A stretch of DNA of 64,000 nt from Desulfurivibrio sp044068625 (GTDB lineage: Bacteria; Desulfobacterota; Desulfobulbia; Desulfobulbales; Desulfurivibrionaceae). The position numbers and the translations under genes were made by a program. Below, one piece after another: positions 24,943 through 30,862 of this stretch. Under the pieces are notes generated by a model that worked only from the letters and a program-made list of their open reading frames with translations, had not been told where the DNA came from and made no database searches. Position 1 is the stretch's first letter; every line of letters begins with the position of its first letter. The DNA lies in the NCBI RefSeq assembly GCF_044068625.1, contig NZ_JBIPKH010000003.1:1-64000 (forward strand), written 5' to 3'.

Positions 24943-25028
24943 GTATAACCCCAGGGGTTGCACCCGACCGAAATACGGACAGAGGCCATTTAAACGCCGT
25001 TGTCGGCGGGTGAACCCCAACGTTTGCC
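24943..25028 (+). other. attC2 recombination site
   Basis: 86 bases. R'' GTATAAC (24943-24949) is the exact complement of the GTTATAC at the 5' end of cassette 2. GGGGTTGCACCCGACCG (24954-24970) pairs with CGGCGGGTGAACCCC (25004-25018) if one G and one A are extrahelical. R' is GTTTGCC (25022-25028), a departure from GTTRRRY, belonging to the next cassette. Confidence 0.85.
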
Positions 25029-25092
25029 GAAAACGCATTGCGCAACCAACCTTCTAGTGATACGTTTGGAGGTACAAAAGGAGGTACGGCCA

Positions 25093-25371
25093 ATGCAAAG
25101 AACGCCCAAAATCATTCCTATCTCGGATCTCCGCCAAAACGCCAGTGGCGTCATCAAGCGAGTAGCAGCATCTCGCGAGCCCTTGTTCATTACCCAACGA
25201 GGCAGGGCTGCCGCAGTCATGGTCAGCATGAAGGAATATGAGCATACTCAGCATGAGCTCGAAATTTTGAAGATTCTGGCTCAAGGCGAGAAAGATATTG
25301 AGGCTGGCGTAGGTTTTGATATGGAAGACGTGATGGCCGAAGCCAAAGCGCTGCTGGCGGAAGAACCATGA
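25093..25371 (+). CDS. Phd/YefM-family antitoxin
   Basis: 92 aa. The Phd/YefM N-terminal fold is seen in IIPISDLRQNASGVIKRVAASREPLFITQRGRAAAVMVSMKEYE, which binds operator DNA. The C-terminal part (ELEILKILAQGEKDIEAGVGFDMEDVMAEAKALLAEE) is the acidic helical tail that neutralises the toxin. The start is ATG at 25093 behind AAAGGAGG; GGAGGTAC occurs twice just upstream (near 25070 and 25079). Its TGA overlaps the toxin start as ATGA. Confidence 0.92.
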   Translation: MQRTPKIIPISDLRQNASGVIKRVAASREPLFITQRGRAAAVMVSMKEYEHTQHELEILKILAQGEKDIEAGVGFDMEDVMAEAKALLAEEP

Positions 25372-25673
25372 AAATCCGTTTTTCTCCGCCAGCGCGTGAG
25401 CAATTCATACGAGCACTTGCCTATATCCGCCGCGACAACCCGTCCGCGGCGGTTTCTTTTCAGCAAAAGGCTGAAAAGATGCTCTCCCGGCTTTGTGATT
25501 ATCCAGAATCAGGGAGGAATTTGCCTGAATTTCCGGAAATCCACTACCGAGAAGTAATTGTCGCTCCTTATCGATTCTTTTACCGGGTCAGGGGCAATGC
25601 CGTGTGGATTGTGGGCGTTTGGCATGGAGCGCAGATACCCAGCGAGCCATCAGATGAATCGGCTAACACTTAA
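25368..25673 (+). CDS. ParE/RelE-family toxin
   Basis: 101 aa. Family pattern: KIRFSPPAREQFIRALAYIRRDNPSAAVSF at the N-terminus, the strand EIHYREVIVAPYRFFYRVRGNAVWIVGVWHG at the C-terminus. ParE toxins poison gyrase and RelE toxins cleave mRNA on the ribosome; the sequence cannot decide between them by eye, though the RVRGNAVWIVGVWHGAQ end is common in ParE-like members. Translation is coupled to the antitoxin by ATGA overlap. The last codons overlap the attC3 R'' box (25661-25667). Confidence 0.9.
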   Translation: MKIRFSPPAREQFIRALAYIRRDNPSAAVSFQQKAEKMLSRLCDYPESGRNLPEFPEIHYREVIVAPYRFFYRVRGNAVWIVGVWHGAQIPSEPSDESANT

Positions 25674-25764
25674 TCAAGCGGACGGAAAATGCTAGCAGCA
25701 AAAGTTGAAAAGGTTCGGTGGTGTGCGTAGGTTGCGTCGCCACCGCTTATTTCTACCGTTGAAC
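25661..25764 (+). other. attC3 recombination site
   Basis: 104 bases. R'' GGCTAAC (25661-25667), L'' AAGCGG (25676-25681), L' CCGCTT (25743-25748) and R' GTTGAAC (25758-25764). AAGCGG and CCGCTT are complementary, and a GGTGG/CCACC pair lies inside. No further cassette or attC is seen to the right, so TTGAAC probably marks the original right-hand end of the array. Confidence 0.8.
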
Positions 25765-25812
25765 CTGTGTAAAAAGTTAATTCATTGTAGTTTCGACTGT
25801 ATTTTTATAGTG

Positions 25813-25896
25813 GTGGTGGATTTCAGCGTGGTTTACGAGAATGATGATCTGCTGGTGGTGAACAAACCGGCCCCGTTGGCCGCACTGATCGCCTAG
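25813..25896 (+). pseudogene. Remnant of an RluA-family pseudouridine synthase
   Basis: A 27-codon open stretch encodes FSVVYENDDLLVVNKPAP, which is the conserved N-terminal catalytic-domain entry of RluA/RluC/RluD pseudouridine synthases (usual form VVYEDDDLLVVNKPAG). The frame then diverges and stops at 25894-25896. No rest of the gene follows. It looks like a gene cut off at the right edge of the integron. The remainder of the 25765-25951 stretch shows only an AT-rich part near 25765-25815. Confidence 0.55.
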
Positions 25897-25951
25897 CCAC
25901 CCCGGTTGGCAGCAACCGTTGGAGAATACAGAGCAAGAAGGAGGCGACATT

Positions 25952-28024
25952 ATGAGCCCAAACAGCCACCACGATCATCGCCATCAGGCCGCGCCGCCCG
26001 CCGGCGGCGAGGGGCATAGCGGCCACCGGAAGGCGGCAAAAGATCATGCCGGCCACGATCAGCATGCAGGTCACAGCCCGGGGATGTTTCGCGACAAGTT
26101 CTGGTTCTCCCTGATCCTCACCGTGCCGGTCGTTTTCTGGGCGGCACACATTCAAATGATCTTTCGCTACCAGGCGCCCGAGTTCCCCGGCTCGACCTGG
26201 ATATCACCCGTCCTCGCCACAGTCGTTTTTCTTTATGGCGGCCTGGTCTTCCTGAAAGGGGCATGGCGCGAGCTGAGAGCGCGACTGCCCGGGATGATGA
26301 CCCTGATCTCGCTGGCCATCTTGGTAGCCTTCATTTTCTCGTGGGTGGTCCAGCTCGGATTCATTCAGGCGGATGCCATCTGGTGGGAGCTGGCCACGTT
26401 GGTGACCATCATGCTGCTGGGCCACTGGATCGAGATGCGCTCGATCTCCCAGGCGCAGGGTGCGCTCCGGGAGCTCGCGAAATTAATCCCGGACACCGCG
26501 ACTCGGGTCTCCGAGCAGGGCGAGCAGACCGTCCCGGTCAGCGAGCTGCGGGAGGGCGACATCGTGCTGGTCCGTCCCGGCGAGAGCGTGCCGGCGGACG
26601 GCGTGGTCCGGAAAGGCACCAGCGATCTCAACGAAGCCTTGATTACCGGCGAGTCCAGGCCGGTAAAAAAGAGGGAAGGCGATGAGGTCATCGCCGCGAC
26701 CATCAATGGTGAGGGTTCCCTGCGCGTTCAGGTCACCGGCACCGGGGAGAAGACCAAGCTCTCGGGGATTATGCGGCTGGTGGCCGACGCCCAAACCTCG
26801 AAATCCAAGGCCCAGCATCTGGCCGACCGGGCGGCCCGGATTTTGACCGGGGTGGCCATCGTCGCCGCCGTGGTTACGCTGGTGGTGTGGCAGTTTATTG
26901 GCGCGTCCATCGACTTCTCCATCATTCGCGTGGTGACGGTCCTGGTGATCGCCTGTCCCCACGCCCTCGGCTTGGCCGTGCCGCTGGTCGTCGCCATCTC
27001 CACCTCCCTGGGCGCGCAAAACGGCCTGCTGGTGCGGGATCGGCGCGGGCTGGAAGAGGCCAGAAACCTGGATACCGTGATTTTCGACAAGACCGGCACG
27101 CTCACCTTGGGAGAGTTCCGGGTGGTGGAGATGGCGATGGCCGAGGGGGAGTCCGAGGAGAACCTGCTCCGGGTCGCGGCCGGGGTGGAGGCGGAATCAG
27201 AGCACCCGATCGCGCGCGGCATTGTGAAGACGGCGGTGGAACGTAAGCTTGAAGTGCCGCCGGCGGAGGGCTTCCGGGCCTTGACCGGGAAGGGTGTTGC
27301 CGCATCGATCGAGGGTGCCGAGTATCACCTGGGCGGTCCCGCGCTTCTTAAGGCGGAGAACGCCCAGGTGTCGGACCCGCTGCGCCAGGCCGCCGACGCG
27401 GCCGCCGGTCGCGGACAGGCTGCTATCTACCTGCTCAGGGACGGCAAGGCCCTGGCGGTCTTCGCCGTGGCCGACGCCATCCGCGAGGAGAGCCGCGAGG
27501 CCATCCGGTCGCTGCACGCTCGGGGAATCGAGGTGGCCATGCTCACCGGTGATGCCCAGGCAGTTGCGGATGCCGTCGCCGCTGAACTGGAGATCGACAC
27601 CGTGTTCGCGCAGGTCCTGCCCGAGGACAAGGCCGTCAAGGTCCGCGAGCTGCAAGATCAGGGAAAGAAAGTCGCGATGGTGGGTGACGGCGTCAACGAT
27701 GCCCCGGCCCTGGCCACCGCCGATATCGGGATCGCGATCGGCGCTGGTACCGATGTCGCGGTGGAGGCCGGCCACATCGTGCTGGTACGGTCCGACCCCC
27801 GCGATATTCCGAAGATTGTCGAGTTGTCACGCGCGACCTACCGGAAGATGCTCCAGAACCTCTGGTGGGCGGCGGGTTACAACATCTTTGCCATTCCCCT
27901 GGCCGCCGGCGCGCTTGCCGCGTGGGGTATCCTCCTCACGCCGGCCGTGGGAGCGGTATTGATGTCCGCGAGCACGGTGGTCGTGGCGATCAACGCCCAG
28001 CTTCTCAAGCGGGTGCAACTGTGA
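25952..28024 (+). CDS. copB: Copper-translocating P1B-type ATPase (CopB type)
   Basis: 690 aa integral membrane pump. The N-terminus is His-rich (HHDHRH, HSGH, HAGHDQHAGH), with no CxxC metal-binding domain. The transmembrane metal site is CPH (IACPHALGL near residue 335) rather than CPC, the mark of CopB-type ATPases exporting Cu+/Cu2+ or Ag+. TGES (near 235), DKTGTLT (near 379), SEHPIARGI and GDGVNDAPAL complete the P-type core. The start is ATG at 25952 behind AAGGAGG; an in-frame upstream ATG lacks a ribosome site. It sits right beside the integron array but has no attC and is not itself a cassette. Confidence 0.93.
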   Translation: MSPNSHHDHRHQAAPPAGGEGHSGHRKAAKDHAGHDQHAGHSPGMFRDKFWFSLILTVPVVFWAAHIQMIFRYQAPEFPGSTWISPVLATVVFLYGGLVFLKGAWRELRARLPGMMTLISLAILVAFIFSWVVQLGFIQADAIWWELATLVTIMLLGHWIEMRSISQAQGALRELAKLIPDTATRVSEQGEQTVPVSELREGDIVLVRPGESVPADGVVRKGTSDLNEALITGESRPVKKREGDEVIAATINGEGSLRVQVTGTGEKTKLSGIMRLVADAQTSKSKAQHLADRAARILTGVAIVAAVVTLVVWQFIGASIDFSIIRVVTVLVIACPHALGLAVPLVVAISTSLGAQNGLLVRDRRGLEEARNLDTVIFDKTGTLTLGEFRVVEMAMAEGESEENLLRVAAGVEAESEHPIARGIVKTAVERKLEVPPAEGFRALTGKGVAASIEGAEYHLGGPALLKAENAQVSDPLRQAADAAAGRGQAAIYLLRDGKALAVFAVADAIREESREAIRSLHARGIEVAMLTGDAQAVADAVAAELEIDTVFAQVLPEDKAVKVRELQDQGKKVAMVGDGVNDAPALATADIGIAIGAGTDVAVEAGHIVLVRSDPRDIPKIVELSRATYRKMLQNLWWAAGYNIFAIPLAAGALAAWGILLTPAVGAVLMSASTVVVAINAQLLKRVQL

Positions 28025-28067
28025 CGGCATGTCTGGATAAAGCAAGCAGGATCGGAGGAAATGACAG

Positions 28068-28565
28068 GTGAAGCATGGTCTGGTGATACTGGTCGGGGTG
28101 ATGTGGCTGCTTTTGAGCCTGTCCGGTTGCGTGGCCGACGACAACGATGATGATGACGGCGAAGAGGCCGGTGATCGGGTTGCCTTCTCCCTCCTGCGGA
28201 GCGGCCAGGCCAGCGGGATTGACGATGAACGGCTGACGGTGATACGGGAGCAGGCGGCCTTCGCCGATCTGTGGCAGGAGCATGCCGCCGCCTTCTCGCC
28301 GCCGCCCCTCCAGCCGGAGGTCGATTTCAGCCGGGATATGGTGGTGGCGGTCTTTCTGGGCCAGCGGGCCACCGGCGGCCACTCCCTGGCCGCTACCGAG
28401 GTCCGGGAAAGATCGGCCAGCTTCCTGGTGAAACTGCGGGTCACCCTGCCGGAAGCGGGCTGCACCGTGAACCAGAATCCCTCCCAGCCTTATCAAATGG
28501 TGATTATCCCCCGCTCCACCAAGGTGGTGGCCTTCACCTCCGAGGTGCAGGTGGCTTGTCCCTAG
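28068..28565 (+). CDS. Lipoprotein with PrcB-like C-terminal domain
   Basis: 165 aa. A type II signal peptide with lipobox LSGC (Cys at residue 21) is followed by an acidic stretch DDNDDDDGEE. The core (about 45-165) has SGIDDERLTVIREQAAFADLWQEH and VDFSRDMVVAVFLGQRATGGHSL, typical of PrcB_C/protease-complex-subunit domains. In Treponema PrcB modulates the PrtP protease; here no protease is adjacent. The gene starts 43 bases after copB and may be cotranscribed with it. Confidence 0.75.
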   Translation: MKHGLVILVGVMWLLLSLSGCVADDNDDDDGEEAGDRVAFSLLRSGQASGIDDERLTVIREQAAFADLWQEHAAAFSPPPLQPEVDFSRDMVVAVFLGQRATGGHSLAATEVRERSASFLVKLRVTLPEAGCTVNQNPSQPYQMVIIPRSTKVVAFTSEVQVACP

Positions 28566-28612
28566 GGGCGTGAGCTCCTGCGCGGAGAACTGTCGGCGGC
28601 CCCAGCCGGCGC

Positions 28613-28640
28613 TTGACAAGGACAGAAAAACCTGTATATT
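28613..28640 (+). promoter_or_regulatory. Sigma70 promoter of the tRNA-Gly gene
   Basis: TTGACA (28613-28618) and TATATT (28635-28640) are separated by 16 bases and lie 39 bases ahead of the mature tRNA 5' end. Both hexamers are near consensus. Confidence 0.75.
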
Positions 28641-28679
28641 CGTCAGACTGGTGTCTGTCTGGAAGATTTGATGCCGCGA

Positions 28680-28755
28680 GCGGACATAGCTCAGCTGGTA
28701 GAGTACAAGCTTCCCAAGCTTGGTGTCGCGGGTTCGAATCCCGTTGTCCGCTCCA
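28680..28755 (+). tRNA. tRNA-Gly, anticodon CCC
   Basis: Complete cloverleaf. Acceptor GCGGACA pairs with TGTCCGC; the D arm has AGCTCAGCTGGTAGAGT. The anticodon stem CAAGC/GCTTG encloses the loop TTCCCAA, giving anticodon CCC for glycine codon GGG. The T arm has GGGTTCGAATCCC. Discriminator T is followed by an encoded CCA (28753-28755). Confidence 0.95.
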
Positions 28756-28806
28756 GTCCGTTTCTGTTGTTTTCAGAGCCGTCGCAGTTCCGGCGGGTTG
28801 TTGGAA

Positions 28807-28830
28807 GTGGGCCAAAAGCCCGCTTTTTTT
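28807..28830 (+). terminator. Rho-independent terminator after tRNA-Gly
   Basis: GTGGGC and GCCCGC form a six-pair stem with a CAAAA loop, followed by seven T. It lies between the tRNA and rimP and would separate or attenuate transcription into the rimP-nusA operon. Confidence 0.75.
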
Positions 28831-28857
28831 GTTTATTGTGCTGGAGGAAGCCGTCGC

Positions 28858-29325
28858 GTGGCCACTGGTAATCCCGCCCTGATAAAGCGTCTGGTCGACC
28901 TGCTGGAGCCGGTGGTGGCGGATTACGGCCTGGAACTGGCCGAGCTTCAGTTCCGCCGGGAAGCGCCGGGCTGGGTGTTGCGCTTGGTGCTGGACGGTGA
29001 GCATGGCGTGGGGATCGATGACTGCGCTCGGGTGAGCCGGGAAGTTTCCCATCTGCTGGAGGTGGAGGACCCCATCGAGCAGCCTTTTCACCTGGAGGTT
29101 TCCTCCCCCGGCCTGGATCGGCCCTTGAAGCGGGAGCGCGACTACCAGCGCTGCCTGGGTAAAAAAGCAAAAATCGTTTGCCGGCAACCGCTTGCCGAGC
29201 AGACGGTATTTATCGGGGAGTTGGGCGAGCTGCTCGACGGCGTGGTGAACATAACCACCGAGTCGGGGCCGGTGGCGATTCCCCTGGAAAATATCCGCCG
29301 GGCCAGACTGGTGGTCGAGTGGTAG
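28858..29325 (+). CDS. rimP: Ribosome maturation factor RimP
   Basis: 155 aa. Family motifs: LLEPVVADYGLELAELQFRREAPGWVLRLVLDGEHGVGIDDCARVSREVSHLLEVED, HLEVSSPGLDRPL, and the C-terminal SH3-like barrel ending in IPLENIRRARLVVE. RimP assists 30S subunit maturation. The start is taken as GTG at 28858 because GGAGG precedes it by ten bases and it gives the usual length; an ATG at 28720 lies inside the tRNA gene. First gene of the nusA operon. Confidence 0.93.
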   Translation: MATGNPALIKRLVDLLEPVVADYGLELAELQFRREAPGWVLRLVLDGEHGVGIDDCARVSREVSHLLEVEDPIEQPFHLEVSSPGLDRPLKRERDYQRCLGKKAKIVCRQPLAEQTVFIGELGELLDGVVNITTESGPVAIPLENIRRARLVVEW

Positions 29326-29370
29326 GCCGCGGATCGCGTTGTTTTTTCACAACCTGTAGGGAGTAGGGAT

Positions 29371-30756
29371 ATGATATCCGAACTGAAGCGAATTATTGAT
29401 CAGATCTGCCGTGACAAGGGGATCAACCGGGATTTGCTGATTGAGGCCATCGAAGAGGCGGTGATGAGCGCCGCCAAGAAGAAGTACGGTCATCGCCGGG
29501 AGATCGAGGCCCGTTTCAACGATGAGCTGGGCGAGATCGAACTGTTCCAGTTTCGCACCGTGGTGGAGGAGGTCGGCGACGAGCAGACCGAAATCTCCTA
29601 CGAAGAGGCCCGGGCCCTGGATCCCGAGGTGGAGATGGGGGATGAGCTGGGCAGCAAGATGGATTCGGTGGCCGATCTGGGCCGGATCGCCGCCCAGTCC
29701 GCCAAGCAGGTGATCATCCAGAAGATGAAGGAAGCGGAAAGCGACGTGGTCTTCGAGATGTTCAAGGAGCGCAAGGGGGATATCGTCAACGGTATCGTCC
29801 AGCGTTTCGAGCGGGGCAACATGATCGTCAACCTGGGGCGCACCGATGCCATCCTGCCGGCCCGGGAACAGATGCCCCGTAAGAGCTACCGCCAGGGGGA
29901 CCGGATCCGCGCCTACCTGATCGATGTCCGCCATTCGGCCAAGGACCCCCAGTTGATCCTGAGCCGGACCTGCAACGAATTTTTAACCAAACTTTTCGCC
30001 CTGGAGGTCCCCGAGATTGCCGAGGGGATCGTCAGGATCATGGGGGTGGCCCGCGAGCCCGGTTCCCGGGCCAAGATCGCCGTCTCGTCCATCGAAACCG
30101 ATGTTGATCCGGTGGGCGCCTGTGTCGGCATGAAGGGCTCCCGGGTCCAGAACGTGGTGCAGGAACTGCAGGGCGAGAAGATCGATATCGTGCCCTGGAG
30201 CCCGGACCCGGCCCGGTTTGTCTCCAACGCCCTCTCCCCGGCCCAGGTTTCCCTGGTGGTGGTGGATGAGGAGAACAAGACCCTGCTGGTGGTGGTGCCC
30301 GACGATCAGCTTTCCCTGGCCATCGGCCGCCAGGGCCAGAATGTTCGCCTGGCCTCGGCTCTGCTCAGCTGGCGGATTGATGTCAAGAGCGAGTCCCGCT
30401 ATACCCGCTCCATCGAGGAGGGTTTCCAGTCTCTGCTGGATATTGCGGGGATGAACGAGAAGCGGGCCGAACTGCTCTACGACAACGGTTTCAGCTCGGC
30501 GACGGAGCTGGCGGCGGCCTCGGTGGACGACCTGCGAGAGATCGCCGGCCTCAACCTGGGCGAGGAGGAGCTGGCGGCCCTGATTGCCGCCGCCGCCAAG
30601 CCGGCCGCGGCTCTTAAGGAGAGCGCCGATACTGCAGGCGTCGAGGAAAGCGTCGAGACGAAAAGCGTCGAGGCGACTCCCACCGCCCCGGCGGCAGTGG
30701 ACGAGGCGGCCCCGGCAACTCCCCCGGAGGAGGATGACAGCGGCGAGCGTTCGTGA
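29371..30756 (+). CDS. nusA: Transcription termination/antitermination factor NusA
   Basis: 461 aa. N-terminal RNA-polymerase-binding domain (1-125), S1 domain (about 130-200, GDIVNGIVQRFERGNMIVNLGRTDAILP), two KH domains (about 205-345, with GACVGMKGSRVQNVVQEL and SLAIGRQGQNVRLAS), then one helix-hairpin-helix repeat (about 365-415). An Ala/Glu-rich low-complexity tail of about 50 residues ends it. It lacks the second acidic repeat found in E. coli (495 aa). NusA modulates pausing and termination. Confidence 0.97.
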   Translation: MISELKRIIDQICRDKGINRDLLIEAIEEAVMSAAKKKYGHRREIEARFNDELGEIELFQFRTVVEEVGDEQTEISYEEARALDPEVEMGDELGSKMDSVADLGRIAAQSAKQVIIQKMKEAESDVVFEMFKERKGDIVNGIVQRFERGNMIVNLGRTDAILPAREQMPRKSYRQGDRIRAYLIDVRHSAKDPQLILSRTCNEFLTKLFALEVPEIAEGIVRIMGVAREPGSRAKIAVSSIETDVDPVGACVGMKGSRVQNVVQELQGEKIDIVPWSPDPARFVSNALSPAQVSLVVVDEENKTLLVVVPDDQLSLAIGRQGQNVRLASALLSWRIDVKSESRYTRSIEEGFQSLLDIAGMNEKRAELLYDNGFSSATELAAASVDDLREIAGLNLGEEELAALIAAAAKPAAALKESADTAGVEESVETKSVEATPTAPAAVDEAAPATPPEEDDSGERS

Positions 30757-30862
30757 TAGACTGTCAAGTTAACGATGTGGACGGGTAAACAGGTTGCGGG
30801 GCGGTCTCGCCCCGTCAAAGGGATATGACGAAGGATTTACTGAATCCTTCGGGAGCAGGTGG

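Larger units (their letters stand above)
24351..25022 (+). mobile_element. Integron cassette 2, no convincing gene
   Basis: 672 bases between the attC1 and attC2 cleavage points. Its 5' end TTATAC matches the R'' box GTATAAC of attC2 perfectly. No open frame has a ribosome site, normal codon use or a known domain. It holds a GGGCGGC/GCCGCCC hairpin near 24428-24444, a 17-base perfect inverted repeat (24723-24739 with 24838-24854) and a near-identical 17-base direct repeat (24553-24569 and 24702-24718). A structured RNA or a carrier of regulatory DNA is possible. No reverse transcriptase is encoded and no group II intron domain V is evident. Confidence 0.7.
25023..25758 (+). mobile_element. 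Integron cassette 3 (toxin-antitoxin)
   Basis: 736 bases from the attC2 cleavage point to that of attC3. It carries a Phd/ParE-type toxin-antitoxin pair with its own strong ribosome site. Addiction cassettes are known to stabilise integron arrays. Its 5' TTTGCC would pair with R'' GGCTAAC of attC3 with one mismatch. Confidence 0.82.

Noticed and set aside
24351..25022. Cassette 2 as a group II intron inserted at attC
   Set aside because: No reverse transcriptase, no GTGYG 5' end at a plausible place and no recognisable domain V; attC1 and attC2 are both intact. Kept as an unknown cassette.
24653..25057. 134-codon plus-strand frame in cassette 2
   Set aside because: Runs through attC2 into the next cassette, has an atypical Arg/Pro/Gly-rich composition and no ribosome site or domain.
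25952..28024. copB as a fourth integron cassette
   Set aside because: No attC follows it and its start is about 190 bases from the last attC; composition matches the chromosome.
28720..28857. Longer rimP with start at 28720
   Set aside because: That start lies inside the tRNA-Gly gene and ahead of its terminator; the GTG at 28858 has a ribosome site and gives the family length.
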